From: Arthrobacter ipis
GTDB lineage: Bacteria > Actinomycetota > Actinomycetes > Actinomycetales > Micrococcaceae
NCBI RefSeq assembly: GCF_014694315.1
Contig: NZ_JAAOXD010000003.1
Location: 143,498-207,497, forward strand
Reading direction: 5' to 3'
Length of the DNA stretch: 64,000 nucleotides
This document shows positions 1 through 9,925 of the stretch, piece by piece. The translations under genes were made by a program, and so were the position numbers. The stretch's first letter is position 1. Every line of letters starts with the position of its first letter. The notes under the pieces are model-generated. The model searched no databases. It was not told where the DNA came from and saw only the letters and a list, made by a program, of their open reading frames with translations.

Positions 1-51
1 GTTCATGGGAACAGTGGCTGACCCCCGATCCTGACCCGGCCCCGCTGCTGA

Positions 52-945
52 CTAGCGCGGGCCGCCCTGCCAGAGAGCTTCGAACGGGGCACCCGAGGCC
101 ACGCGGTTGCGTATGCCGGCGGCGACGAAGTCCTTGGCCGTCCGCGCTGCCTCCAGCGGGGATGCACCCTTGGCCAGCTCGGCCGTCACTGCCGCGGCGA
201 GCGAGCAGCCGGCGCCGGAGACGGCCACCTCGCCCACCTTCGGAGCGGTGAGGACCTCGAGGGTCTCGCCGTCGTAGAAGACGTCGACGGCGTCGGGCCC
301 GGACAGGCGCACGCCGCCCTTGGCCAGCACGGATGCTCCGCTCAGCTCGTGGATCCGGATGGCCGCAGCCTTGAGGGAGTCGACGTCGGTAATCTCCAGG
401 CCGGACAGTGATTCCGCCTCGAAGTGGTTGGGCGTGACGAACGTGGCGAGCGGCAGGATCTGCGCCTTGAGCGCCTGGTCAGTGTCCAGCGCGTGGCCCG
501 GCTCCTGGCCCTTGCAGATCAGCACCGGGTCCAGGACAACATTGCTGAACGCACCCGCAGCCAGCGCGGATGCAACGGTCGAAATGGTGGCCGGGCTGCC
601 CAGCATGCCGATCTTCACGGTGTCCAGCACGGACGGTGCGCCCGAAGCGGCACCGTAGGCCGCCGTCGTCGCCTCAATCTGGTGCGCGATGACTTCCTGG
701 TCCACGGGAACGAAGCGGTGGTTCCAGTCATTCTTTGGGTCGAAGGAGACGATGCACGTGAGGTTGGCGATGCCGAAAACGCCAAGTTCCTGGAAAGTCT
801 TCAGGTCAGCCTGGGCTCCGGCGCCGCCCGTCGCCTCCGAGCCGGCGATGGTCAGGACGACGGCGGGAGCGGCGGCGGTGCCGGAAACGTCGTCGGACAC
901 GGTATTGGACGCCAAAGCGGAGGAGTCAAACGCGGTAGAAGTCAT
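52..945 (-). CDS. pdxK: Pyridoxine/pyridoxal kinase (PfkB/ThiD-like fold)
   Basis: Cytosolic kinase that phosphorylates vitamin B6 vitamers with ATP. The N-terminal glycine-rich motif [17 protein letters not shown] is typical of the ThiD/PdxK branch of the ribokinase family. The C-terminal anion-hole motif [19 protein letters not shown] keeps the cysteine characteristic of that branch. The stretch around [14 protein letters not shown] resembles Bacillus PdxK (formerly misnamed ThiD) more than true HMP-phosphate kinases, so pyridoxine kinase is preferred and ThiD is the alternative. The ATG at 945 was chosen because GGATGGGGGC lies just upstream; an in-frame start 20 codons earlier would run into the divergent promoter region. 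The product is 297 aa, normal for the family. It is divergent from the permease gene at 1089. Confidence 0.88.
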   Translation of the reverse strand: MTSTAFDSSALASNTVSDDVSGTAAAPAVVLTIAGSEATGGAGAQADLKTFQELGVFGIANLTCIVSFDPKNDWNHRFVPVDQEVIAHQIEATTAAYGAASGAPSVLDTVKIGMLGSPATISTVASALAAGAFSNVVLDPVLICKGQEPGHALDTDQALKAQILPLATFVTPNHFEAESLSGLEITDVDSLKAAAIRIHELSGASVLAKGGVRLSGPDAVDVFYDGETLEVLTAPKVGEVAVSGAGCSLAAAVTAELAKGASPLEAARTAKDFVAAGIRNRVASGAPFEALWQGGPR

Positions 946-979
946 GCCCCCATCCTGCCACCGGCCGCGCGGCGCCCGC

Positions 980-997
980 ATTGTGCTCATGAACAAT
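980..997. promoter_or_regulatory. Candidate operator between pdxK and the permease gene
   Basis: The sequence attgtgctcatgaacaat is an inverted repeat of 5-bp arms (ATTGT/ACAAT) around 8 bp, in the 143-bp divergent intergenic region. No regulator gene is adjacent. The arms are short, so chance is a real possibility. Confidence 0.25.
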
Positions 998-1088
998 ATG
1001 ACCAAAACGGGCGGTGGCCCCTGTCACAGGCCGTAGGGTGGCGGGCGGCGTTGCTTTCTTTCCGCGCCGAATCCAGGAAGGTTCACTG

Positions 1089-2480
1089 ATGAGCACCCAA
1101 CTGTCAGAAGCAGCACAAACCCGCCGGGCGGTCGGCAACATCCTCAAAGGCTCCGCCGGCAACCTCGTGGAGTGGTACGACCTCTACGTCTACACAGTCT
1201 TCGCGGCGTACTTCCAGGCAGACTTCTTCAATTCCAAAGACGAGCTCCAGGCCGGGCTGGAAGCGATGGCGGTCTTCTCGACATCGTTCCTCATGCGCCC
1301 CATCGGCAGCTGGTTCTTCGGACGATACGCTGACCGCAACGGGCGCAAGGCGGCCCTGACCCTCAGCGTAACCCTGATGTCCGCGGGGTCCTTCGCGATC
1401 GCGATCCTCCCGACGAAGGATGTCATCGGGATCTGGGCCCTGGTCCTGCTGATCCTCATCCGTGTGCTGCAGGGCTTCTCCGTGGGCGGCGAATACGGCA
1501 CCAGCGCCACGTACATGTCCGAGGCCGCCACGTCCAAGCGCCGCGGCTTCTTCTCCAGCTTCCAGTACGTGACCCTTGTCGGCGGCCAGATGCTGGCCCT
1601 GCTGGTTCTGGTGATCCTGCAGAACTCCCTGGGCGACGGCCTGCTGAAGGAATGGGGCTGGCGCATCCCGTTCGCCATCGGCGGCGTTGCGGCGCTGGTG
1701 GTCCTGTGGCTGCGGCGCTCCATGGAGGAGACGGTTTCCGCGGAGCAGGTCGAGGCGGCCAAGGCTCCCGCCGTATCCGGCCAAGCCCAGCCGGGCACCC
1801 TGCGGCTTCTGTTCAACGAGCACTGGAAGCCGCTGCTGATCTGCATCGGCGTGACCCTGGGCGGCACCGTGGCCTTCTACACCTACACCAACTTCATCCT
1901 GAAGTTCATGAACGATACGTCCGGCATCGCCAAGACCGACACGTCCGTGATCAACTTCTGGGCGCTGTTCATCTTCATGCTGCTCCAGCCCGTCTACGGC
2001 ATCATCTCCGACAAGGTGGGCCGCAAGCCGCTGCTCCTTTGGTTCGGCATTACCGGTGTGCTGTTCACCTGGCCGCTGCTCTCCACCCTGGCCGGCACCA
2101 AGGACCCCTTCACGGCGTTCCTGCTGATGATGGGCGGCCTGCTGATCGTGGGCGGCTACACCTCCATCAACGCCCTGGTGAAGGCCGAGCTCTTCCCGGC
2201 ATCCATCCGCGCGCTGGGCGTCGGTCTGGGCTACGCCATCGCCAACTCACTCTTCGGCGGCACTGTCCCGCTGATCGGCGCGGCGCTGCAGAAGTCGAAC
2301 CAGGTGGATCTGTTCTTCACGTACGTCACCGTCGCGATCGGTGTGTCCCTGCTGGTCTACATCTTCGCGCTGAAGAACAAGAAGACCACGCACCTGGACC
2401 GCGAACAGGGCCACGCCTGGTCCGGCACGGCTGCAGGCGCGGGGCGCAAGGATGGCGACGAGGACTTCGTCAACGCCTGA
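1089..2480 (+). CDS. kgtP: MFS metabolite:H+ symporter, alpha-ketoglutarate permease-like
   Basis: Twelve-helix inner-membrane symporter for a dicarboxylate, most likely 2-oxoglutarate. Signature segments of the metabolite:H+ symporter family are present: GNLVEWYDLYVYTVFAAYF in TM1, LMRPIGSWFFGRYADRNGRK in loop 2-3, and VLQGFSVGGEYGTSATYMSE before TM5. These match the KgtP pattern closely. The product is 463 aa, the usual length. The ATG at 1089 is preferred because AGGAAGG sits seven bases upstream; an upstream ATG at 1014 would add a non-conserved basic tail. The C-terminus is hydrophilic (about 30 residues) and cytosolic. Substrate is inferred from family resemblance; proline/betaine or shikimate are alternatives in the same family. 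Confidence 0.85.
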   Translation: MSTQLSEAAQTRRAVGNILKGSAGNLVEWYDLYVYTVFAAYFQADFFNSKDELQAGLEAMAVFSTSFLMRPIGSWFFGRYADRNGRKAALTLSVTLMSAGSFAIAILPTKDVIGIWALVLLILIRVLQGFSVGGEYGTSATYMSEAATSKRRGFFSSFQYVTLVGGQMLALLVLVILQNSLGDGLLKEWGWRIPFAIGGVAALVVLWLRRSMEETVSAEQVEAAKAPAVSGQAQPGTLRLLFNEHWKPLLICIGVTLGGTVAFYTYTNFILKFMNDTSGIAKTDTSVINFWALFIFMLLQPVYGIISDKVGRKPLLLWFGITGVLFTWPLLSTLAGTKDPFTAFLLMMGGLLIVGGYTSINALVKAELFPASIRALGVGLGYAIANSLFGGTVPLIGAALQKSNQVDLFFTYVTVAIGVSLLVYIFALKNKKTTHLDREQGHAWSGTAAGAGRKDGDEDFVNA

Positions 2481-2493
2481 CCTCCGCTGGCGG

Positions 2494-2954
2494 TCAACAC
2501 AACAACGCACGCCGGCGGGCGGCTGGGGGTCGTCGTATACCCGGACGAAGTTCCGGATGCTGAGCCGGCCGACGGCGGTGGAGGCGCCCAGGCCGGCTGC
2601 AGCCAGGAACATGGGCGGGTGCTCGAGACCTCCGAACGGCAGTCCGACCGCCGCCCCCTAGTATTCCGAAGGCTGCTACGTGCAGCCACTGGTTTCGGAC
2701 CGGCCGCAGCAGGAGACCAAGGGGCATCCCCAAGCCCCAGCCGATGAACACCGCCGGAAGTGCGCCTATGAGGAAGGCGACGACAGCAACAAAGGCTCCG
2801 CTGGTCTGGCTGCCGGGGCAAGCCCGGCTGCCGCTCCGAACAAAACACAAAATGTCAGTTGTGCCACCAGTATGCCCAGCCACACCGAGCGTGCAGGCAG
2901 CACCACCCTCGGCTGACGGTGGCCGTGCTTTCTCAAGCTGCTGGTCTGGTTCAT
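2494..2954 (-). pseudogene. Frameshifted small membrane protein gene
   Basis: Three overlapping reading frames on this strand each carry one part of what looks like a single integral-membrane protein. The first (from ATG 2954) gives a basic N-terminus then WLGILVAQLTFCVLFGAAAG. The second gives FVAVVAFLIGALPAVFIGWG followed by a hydrophobic segment ending near AAFGILGG (about 2660). The third continues with AVGLPFGGLEHPPMFLAAAG and ends near the permease stop. Two single-base-type shifts are needed, near 2797-2815 and at the G-run near 2654-2660. The second lies in a homopolymer, so sequencing error is possible there. I do not recognise the family. The alternative single-frame reading of 219 aa has a non-protein-like composition outside the middle part. 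Confidence 0.5.
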
Positions 2955-3145
2955 GCGTCCCCCTGGACGGCTGATGCTCCGCCAGTCTACGGTGGCGGCG
3001 CTGGTGGGCGGCCTCCCGGGTGGGACAATGGAGGGCGGTTTCGGCGGCCAGCCGGCGGGGCCCGTCCAGTGCTAATACAGCCGGCCGCCAGACCCCTTGG
3101 TCGGGACGCAGGCAGCCGAGCGAACCACTACGAATGGAACCCCCC

Positions 3146-3838
3146 ATGACCACCGCCCAGTCCTCCGTGCCGAAAGCAGCGCCGAAATTCGCCTCGGTCG
3201 GCTCCCCCTACTTCGGGATCATGCTCGCCGTCATGGCCGTGGTGCTGATCCTGTCCAACATCGGTGCCTCCAAGGGCGTGGCATTCGGCCCAATCGTCAC
3301 GGACGGCGGCTTTTTCCTGTTCCCGCTGGCGTACATCTTGGGCGACGTCATCAGTGAGGTTTACGGCTTCAGGGTGGCCCGGAAAGCCATTGTCACCACG
3401 TTCGCCCTGTCCGTCTTCGCCTCGCTTTGCTACTGGGTGATCATTGCGCTGCCCGGCTTCGACGACTATTTCGGCACCGCCAAGCAGGCCGCCCTCGAAG
3501 GCGCCATCGGCCCGGTTCCGCAGATTGTGCTGGCCTCGCTTCTGGCGTTCTTCGCCGGGCAGACCATCAACTCCTGGATCCTGGTCCGGATGAAGGCGCG
3601 CACCGGGGAGAAGTCCCTGTGGGCGCGCATCATGGGCTCGTCAGTGGCAGGCGAATTTGTGGACACGCTGATCTTCTGCAGCATCGCGGCCTCGGTGATC
3701 GGCATCAGTGACTTCGGCATGTTTGTGAACTACGTGCTGGTGGGTTTCCTTTACAAGACCCTCGTGGAGTTCCTCTTCGTTCCCGTGACAACCCTGGCCA
3801 TCGGCTGGGTCAAGAAGCGCGAACCGAGCTACGCGTAG
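3146..3838 (+). CDS. yhhQ: Queuosine precursor transporter (YhhQ/VUT family)
   Basis: Inner-membrane transporter of the COG1738/DUF165 family, which imports queuosine precursors (preQ0/preQ1). The hallmark region is present: VVLILSNIGASKGVAFGP, then FFLFPLAYILGDVISEVYGF, with about six hydrophobic segments in total. The length of 230 aa is typical. The ATG at 3146 follows a C-rich stretch without a clear Shine-Dalgarno site; an ATG at 3134 would add four residues. The tRNA-guanine transglycosylase gene lies 1.2 kb downstream on the other strand, which fits a queuosine-salvage role. I looked for a preQ1 riboswitch in the 200 bp upstream and could not recognise one. Confidence 0.87.
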   Translation: MTTAQSSVPKAAPKFASVGSPYFGIMLAVMAVVLILSNIGASKGVAFGPIVTDGGFFLFPLAYILGDVISEVYGFRVARKAIVTTFALSVFASLCYWVIIALPGFDDYFGTAKQAALEGAIGPVPQIVLASLLAFFAGQTINSWILVRMKARTGEKSLWARIMGSSVAGEFVDTLIFCSIAASVIGISDFGMFVNYVLVGFLYKTLVEFLFVPVTTLAIGWVKKREPSYA

Positions 3839-3850
3839 TTCGGCTCTGCG

Positions 3851-3920
3851 CCCGTTTCGACGGTTCCCTGCCCGTTCGACGTTCCGCAACGTCTAACGGG
3901 CAGGGAACCGTCGAAACGGG
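3851..3920. repeat. Palindromic repeat, family A, copy 1
   Basis: The 26-bp arms 3851-3876 and 3895-3920 are perfectly complementary and contain the core ttcgacggttccctgcc. The 18-base loop itself contains a smaller hairpin (gacgtt/aacgtc). It lies between convergent genes and its right half supplies the end of the DUF559 gene. Related copies are at 4928-4999 and 40888-40956. Confidence 0.9.
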
Positions 3921-4867
3921 GCGGGCTGTGTACCACCCGATCCCACTTCCAGCGCCCGAAGCAGCCGGTACTTGAACTCCTGTTCCCGAAACAGGTCCTT
4001 CCACTCCACCCGGACGAAAACCCACCCCTGCTCCATGAGCACCTTTTCTCGCCGGCGCTCCTCGAACACGACCTCGCTCGTGGGCCGGAAATCAAAGTAC
4101 TTTGTCTTGCCATCGAACTCCAGAGCAACCTTTCGCTCGGGCCATGCAAAGTCCAGGCGGTGCTCGCCCAAGGATGTCCGCACCACGAATTGGAGCTCGG
4201 GTGGCGGAATCCTGAGCCTGTGGATGAGTTCCCGGGTCAAGCTCTCACCTGCAGATTCGGAGCGGGCATCCACCAACTCCAGTGCCCGGCGCAATGCTAC
4301 AACCCCGTTACGGCCCGCCAACGCGGTGCAGTAGTCCTGCAGCAGGTGCAAGTCGGCCCCCAGACGGGCGGCGTGGTCCACGAGAATCAGGGATTGGCGC
4401 ACGTTAAACATCAGGCAGCAGTCCACTACAGTCCGCTCCAACGAGGTGCACGGCAGGTCATCCACAAAGGTCACCTCACGGCTGCTCAGACGCCGGGTAT
4501 GGGCCGCCACGTCGCGCCCGTGCGAGACACCCGACGGGCAGCCAGCCTGGGTCAGATGGACCACACCGTCGACGCCCCACAGATGGAGCCTCTGCAGGCT
4601 GGCGCCTGAAGTGTGGCTGTAAACGAAGCCACCGGCCGACGTCGTCCGTGTTCCGTGCGCATGGGCAAAAATAAGCTGGCGACGGCGGCCCGCGGCGTTC
4701 AGGCCCGTCCACCAGCTACCTCGCGCATAGCAGCCGCGGCGCACTCGGATGAGGCTGCCTTCGCCAACCAGTTGGGCGATTGCCCGCGAATTCAGGCCGT
4801 GCTGCAGGAGCTGGTCTGTGCGCCACAGGTTCTCCGTCACGGGCAATGCAGGGACACGTGAGTTCAT
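3893..4867 (-). CDS. AbiEi-like / DUF559 domain protein
   Basis: The N-terminal 45 residues (LQHGLNSRAIAQLVGEGSLI, then RVRRGCYARG) resemble the winged-helix start of AbiEi-type antitoxin/transcription-factor proteins. The C-terminal part (HRLDFAWPERKVALEFDGK followed by EERRREKVLMEQGWVFVRV) is a DUF559, VSR-endonuclease-like PD-(D/E)XK fold. Such proteins of about 320 aa are frequent in Arthrobacter relatives, and their function is unknown. The ATG at 4867 is preceded by AGGTGGAGAG. No partner toxin gene is adjacent, so a toxin-antitoxin role is unsupported. The last codons (about APFRRFPAR) and the stop are encoded by the right half of the palindromic repeat at 3851-3920, so the natural C-terminus may have been altered by repeat insertion. 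Confidence 0.72.
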   Translation of the reverse strand: MNSRVPALPVTENLWRTDQLLQHGLNSRAIAQLVGEGSLIRVRRGCYARGSWWTGLNAAGRRRQLIFAHAHGTRTTSAGGFVYSHTSGASLQRLHLWGVDGVVHLTQAGCPSGVSHGRDVAAHTRRLSSREVTFVDDLPCTSLERTVVDCCLMFNVRQSLILVDHAARLGADLHLLQDYCTALAGRNGVVALRRALELVDARSESAGESLTRELIHRLRIPPPELQFVVRTSLGEHRLDFAWPERKVALEFDGKTKYFDFRPTSEVVFEERRREKVLMEQGWVFVRVEWKDLFREQEFKYRLLRALEVGSGGTQPAPFRRFPAR

Positions 4868-4927
4868 CTCTCCACCTTGGCCACGGCAGTGACGGAGCCA
4901 CAGAGACTCCCGCTCTTATGTGGAGAA

Positions 4928-4999
4928 CGCCGCTTCGACGGTTCCCTGCCGCTTCGACGTTCCGCGACGTCTGGTGCGCAGGGAACCGTCGAAACGGCG
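4928..4999. repeat. Palindromic repeat, family A, copy 2
   Basis: The arms 4928-4949 and 4978-4999 match at 21 of 22 positions and carry the same ttcgacggttccctgc core. The loop (cgacgttccgcgacgtct) is nearly identical to that of copy 1. It lies just downstream of the tgt stop and upstream of the DUF559 start, so it could act as the tgt terminator, although there is no T-run. Confidence 0.88.
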
Positions 5000-5010
5000 C
5001 GCCACAGGCC

Positions 5011-6327
<1,317 letters not shown>

Positions 6328-6357
6328 TCAAGTGTGCCAGCTAACAGCCGCGGACCC

Positions 6358-7083
6358 TTACTGGAGGGGTTCTGATGTGGGGTAGTTCTCAGAGCGCCAG
6401 TCGTCCCACAGGGAGCGGATCGTTTCCATGCTGTTCGCGCCGAGATCGTACAGCGAGAGGATCACCAGCGATCCGCCGTCGGGCCTTTTCTCGGGGATCA
6501 CGGGCTGGTCGGCCACGATCAGCAGGCCCTCACCGTGCTCCGCGTAGCTGTGCACGGTGAGGCCCACCTGGTGGTTGGTCTTGTGCCAGACCCTGCCCGA
6601 GACTTCCTCGCCGGTGCCGAGGGTGAGCGAATACTCTTCGCCGGGGGCGGGAATGTCCTTGAGCCCGAGTTTCTCGATTGCGGACCCGCCGCTGCCGGGG
6701 ACGGAGAAATAGCAGGTCCGGCGCTGGCCGTGGGGATGGCGCTCCAGCGCGAACCTCAGCTGCTGCAGGAAGATGAGCCATCCTTGGGTGATGTCCTCGT
6801 CCCACGCGGCCCATTCCGAGTTGTGGTCCACGCCGGCGCGGGTGACACTGACCTCTGTCCCGGTGGGCACGGGTTTCAGCGTAAAGACGTCGCCGCCGTC
6901 GACGGTCAGCGTGGTGTGGTCCGGCCCTTCGACCACGTTCTTGCCGAAGTAGATCTCATTGATTTCCTCGGCCAATTCGTCGGTTTCCCAGCCATGCCAC
7001 TGCGCGATTTTCGAGGGTTCACGCAGCATCGTCCAAACCTGCGGCGCGTCCGAATTGATCACAACGCTGAGATTGTTCGTCAT
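6358..7083 (-). CDS. SRPBCC (AHSA1-like) domain protein
   Basis: START-like hydrophobic-ligand fold. The N-terminus (VVINSDAPQVWTMLREPSKI, then AQWHGWETDEL) has the spacing of AHSA1/CalC-type SRPBCC proteins, and WDEDITQGWLIFLQQLRFAL is the C-terminal helix of the first domain at about residues 95-118. The remaining 120 residues form a less characteristic second half, perhaps a duplicated and diverged domain, giving 241 aa, above the usual 150. Ligand unknown. The gene starts 34 bp upstream of the tgt start region and could be co-transcribed with tgt, but nothing shows a shared function. Confidence 0.7.
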   Translation of the reverse strand: MTNNLSVVINSDAPQVWTMLREPSKIAQWHGWETDELAEEINEIYFGKNVVEGPDHTTLTVDGGDVFTLKPVPTGTEVSVTRAGVDHNSEWAAWDEDITQGWLIFLQQLRFALERHPHGQRRTCYFSVPGSGGSAIEKLGLKDIPAPGEEYSLTLGTGEEVSGRVWHKTNHQVGLTVHSYAEHGEGLLIVADQPVIPEKRPDGGSLVILSLYDLGANSMETIRSLWDDWRSENYPTSEPLQ

Positions 7084-7175
7084 GGCCTGAATCTACAACT
7101 TGGGGTGCAACCCGGGCTAGAGCAAATTTCTGTGGAAAACGGGTTCAGCCGTCCCAGCGGCAGGCCCGGGGCTGC

Positions 7176-8294
7176 CTAGGCCCGCACGGATTCCAGTTCG
7201 TTCGCAATCCGCCGCTCCAGTTCCGATGCGCTGATGGTCTGCGATCCTCCGTGGGCGCGAAGGAACAGCAGCGATTCCAGGCGCAGCAACCGCCACTCGC
7301 GCTCCGCCTCATGGTTGGAGTTGTCGATGGAGCGGAAAATCTCTTTGTCGTACAGGTTCGGCTCGTTGAGAGAGCGTTGGCGCACCCTGGCCTGCATCCG
7401 CGCCTTGAACGGATCCGTCTCCTGGTTGTCCGGAGCCCGGAGCAGCTTCTCATACACGGCGGCGCGGTCTTTGTGCCCTGTCTGCCGGCACACGTAGCTG
7501 GACAGCGCGAGCGACGCCTCCACCGATCCCCAGCGCCCCGGGTTGCCGTCGAACGGCAGCACGTTCAGCAGGTCGGCGACCGCCAGCGCGGCCTCGGCGT
7601 CCTTGAGCATGACGAACAGCTCATGCGCGAGGTCGCTCAGGTCCTTCAGGCAGCTGCCGGACTTGGTGTTGATGCCCTTGACCAGCTTGTCGGCCAGCAG
7701 TTGCACCCCGGCGGAGTCCGGATGGGCCTCCGCCACGGCTTCCACCACGGATTCAGGGGTTCCGGAGGGCTCCGGGATGAGGGCAAGATCATCGACGCTG
7801 GGGCCGATCACCACCGGGGTGGTGGACGGCAGGGGAGGCACGACGACGGCGGCGGGCGCCGTCCGTGCAGGCTCCGCGGGTGCTTGGTCCCCCACTACGC
7901 TGTTCGCCACTACGGAAAGGGCGGTGCCGGCGTCGGACGCCTGGGCGTCCGACGTTTGGGCGGGACCATCCGCCGTTCCGGCGCCGTCTGCAGGCGCGGC
8001 ACCTTCGCCGACGCCTGCGGTCTTCACAGCGTCATTGCCGGCGTCTTCCGGGGCGGGGAAGTCGCCAACCGCGGGTTCGGGGATCCGCACGGACGAGCCG
8101 GCCGCGATGCGCAGCGTGCCGCCGCCGGTGAGGGTGGCAAGGATAATGGCGGGGCTGCCGAAATCATCGGTTTCGACTTCTACGGAGTGGATTTCCGCTG
8201 ACCGCTTGCCATCCGGCAAGAGCAGGTGGTCGCCCGCCCGCAGAGAGCCCGCCTGCTGTTCACGGTAGGTCTTGGCAGCTGCAGGGTGGTTCAT
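7176..8294 (-). CDS. Conserved hypothetical protein, possibly DUF6707
   Basis: Predicted cytosolic protein of 372 aa with three parts. Residues 1-75 form a small beta-rich domain (RAGDHLLLPDGKRSAEIHSV). Residues 75-180 are an Ala/Pro-rich, low-complexity linker. Residues 180-372 are a helical domain (LADKLVKGINTKSGSCLKDL through ERRIANELESV). The helical part may correspond to DUF6707, a family of unknown role; I recall this only loosely. The ATG at 8294 follows AGGACTCCCG. The gene is single, with no obvious operon partner. Confidence 0.6.
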   Translation of the reverse strand: MNHPAAAKTYREQQAGSLRAGDHLLLPDGKRSAEIHSVEVETDDFGSPAIILATLTGGGTLRIAAGSSVRIPEPAVGDFPAPEDAGNDAVKTAGVGEGAAPADGAGTADGPAQTSDAQASDAGTALSVVANSVVGDQAPAEPARTAPAAVVVPPLPSTTPVVIGPSVDDLALIPEPSGTPESVVEAVAEAHPDSAGVQLLADKLVKGINTKSGSCLKDLSDLAHELFVMLKDAEAALAVADLLNVLPFDGNPGRWGSVEASLALSSYVCRQTGHKDRAAVYEKLLRAPDNQETDPFKARMQARVRQRSLNEPNLYDKEIFRSIDNSNHEAEREWRLLRLESLLFLRAHGGSQTISASELERRIANELESVRA

Positions 8295-8379
8295 CGGGAG
8301 TCCTTAAGTTCTCTTGCGGTCCGCCCAACAGTCTACAAAGGAGAGGCTGCGAAGTCGGGGAGGCGCGGGCGCCCGGGCG

Positions 8380-8919
8380 TTAGCTGCCGACGCCGGCGTA
8401 GGCCAGGGCCTGCTTCACCAGGGCGCCGCGGCCGCCGGCGAACTCGAGCTGCACGCCGTCGCTGAGCACTTCCTGGGGCGTCATCCAGGTCAGCTCCAGC
8501 GCGTCCTGGCGGGGGTCGCATTCGCCGGTCACGGGGATGATGTAGGCGAGCGACACGGCGTGCTGGCGGTCGTCCGTGAAGCCGGTGTGCGAGGGGGCGG
8601 GGAAGTATTCGGCCACGGTGAAGGGCACGGGGCTGATGGGGAGCTGAGGGAATGCCAGCGGGCCGAGGTCCTTTTCCATGTGGCGCAGCAGGGCGGCTCG
8701 GATGGTCTCGCGGTAGAGCACCCGGCCGGAGACGAGCGACCGGACCATGGTGCCGTCCTCGTCTGCCTGCAGGAGCGTGCCCACCTCATTCACGAACCCG
8801 AGTGGATCCAGCCGGACCGGCACCGCCTCCACGTAGACCATCGGAAGCCTGCCTCGGGCTTCGAAGAGATCTTCGTCCGAGAGCCAGCCGGGGTTGGGGT
8901 CAGGGGTGCGCACGTTCAT
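8380..8919 (-). CDS. NUDIX-type hydrolase, DUF4916-like
   Basis: Protein of 179 aa beginning NPGWLSDEDLFEARGRLPMV and containing YRETIRAALLRHMEKDLGPL, which occupies the position of a NUDIX box but is degenerate (the usual GX5EX7REUXEEXGU is not intact). This arrangement fits the DUF4916 subgroup of NUDIX-related proteins in Actinobacteria. Catalytic activity is therefore uncertain, and no substrate can be named. The start ATG at 8919 has only a weak GGGGT upstream. Confidence 0.6.
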   Translation of the reverse strand: MNVRTPDPNPGWLSDEDLFEARGRLPMVYVEAVPVRLDPLGFVNEVGTLLQADEDGTMVRSLVSGRVLYRETIRAALLRHMEKDLGPLAFPQLPISPVPFTVAEYFPAPSHTGFTDDRQHAVSLAYIIPVTGECDPRQDALELTWMTPQEVLSDGVQLEFAGGRGALVKQALAYAGVGS

Positions 8920-9054
8920 GAGTCATTTTTACCCCATCGCCACAGGTCCGGCCGCCGAGGCGTGAGATTCCACCGTTTAGAGGCAGGCAAAGCGACGAGA
9001 TTTCACCCCTCGATTTGCCGCCCGACGACGAGCGCCGCGGGTAGGGGAGCGGGG

Positions 9055-9783
9055 CTACGACGGGCGCCGGACGGAGATCCAGAGCGGTGCCCGCTGGGCT
9101 GCCGCGCCGTCATTGTCCGGGTGAGGCACATGCAGGGTGCGTCCGAAGGCCTCCTCGGTCAGCGTAACGTCGTGTCCTGCGGCAGTGAGTCGGTCCTGCA
9201 GGGCGCTTAGGTCGCCGGCGTACTCGAACCCCAGTCCTGCGTGCGCCGCGCCGGTACCTGGCCGGGCCATCAGGACACCGCCGTTCTTGGCCGTGAAGTC
9301 GGCGGTTTCGTCGTCGTCGGGGACCGGCCGGAAACGCGCGCCGATGTCCCGCAGCGCCTGGGCGGCGGCTGTCACATCCTCGCTGAACCAGACCTCCACC
9401 ACGGCCAGCGCCGGATCCGCATCCGCGCAGAGGGCCCCGTGGGCGGCTTTGTCGGCGAAGAAGCTGAAGCCGTCCGCACCCGTGATCCGGCAGGAGTCGC
9501 CGTGGTCCGCCCGGACAAGCTCGGCGGAGGAGGTGTCCGATTCCGCGCCGGATTGGTTGGTGCGCCGGGCAAACTCCTCGAGGTCACCGACCTCCACGCC
9601 GAAATGCGTGACGCCGTCCTCCGCCGCGCCCCGATCGGCCTGGTGCAGCGCCAGCCGCCCCGCCCCGGCGTCGTACTCCCGCCAGGAGCCCTCATCGGTG
9701 GACTTGATCATCCCCAGGTCGGTGAGGAGCCGCTCCCAGGGTTCAACCCGGGACGTGAAGTGGATGGGGCGGACACGAAGCAT
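9055..9783 (-). CDS. VOC (glyoxalase-like) family protein
   Basis: Protein of 242 aa with two tandem beta-alpha-beta-beta-beta units. The first runs from MLRVRPIHFTSRVEPWERLL to THFGVEVGDL. The second covers about residues 120-235 (VVEVWFSEDVTAAAQALRD, then GLGFEYAGDL). These are the layouts of vicinal-oxygen-chelate proteins; the metal ligands cannot be assigned confidently. The ATG at 9783 is chosen because GGAGAGAGC directly precedes it; the open frame extends much further upstream but with non-coding composition. Substrate unknown; a resistance or small-molecule-binding role is only a family-level guess. Confidence 0.68.
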   Translation of the reverse strand: MLRVRPIHFTSRVEPWERLLTDLGMIKSTDEGSWREYDAGAGRLALHQADRGAAEDGVTHFGVEVGDLEEFARRTNQSGAESDTSSAELVRADHGDSCRITGADGFSFFADKAAHGALCADADPALAVVEVWFSEDVTAAAQALRDIGARFRPVPDDDETADFTAKNGGVLMARPGTGAAHAGLGFEYAGDLSALQDRLTAAGHDVTLTEEAFGRTLHVPHPDNDGAAAQRAPLWISVRRPS

Positions 9784-9850
9784 GCTCTCTCCTCGAACTC
9801 GAAACACCAGGATCTTCGAAAACGGCGCCGACATGGCCATGATGCCACGT

Positions 9851-9910
9851 CTTGAATCGCGTGGCACCGGGTTGAATCCGGAGGCGCTGGGTTGAATCCG
9901 GGGGCACTGA
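9851..9910. repeat. Three tandem 20-bp units upstream of the YdeI-like gene
   Basis: Units start at 9851, 9871 and 9891, each built on (c/g)ttgaatc followed by a variable GC part. The second and third units share 10 leading bases (gttgaatccg). The array lies in the divergent promoter region 9784-9925 and ends 15 bp before the ATG at 9926. Confidence 0.65.
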
Positions 9911-9925
9911 AGGCAGAATAGGCGC

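Noticed and set aside
1..51. 3' end of an upstream gene
   Set aside because: All three plus-strand frames are too short to judge, and none shows a recognisable end.
2950..3145. preQ1 riboswitch upstream of yhhQ
   Set aside because: No preQ1-I or preQ1-II stem and A-rich tail could be identified by eye.
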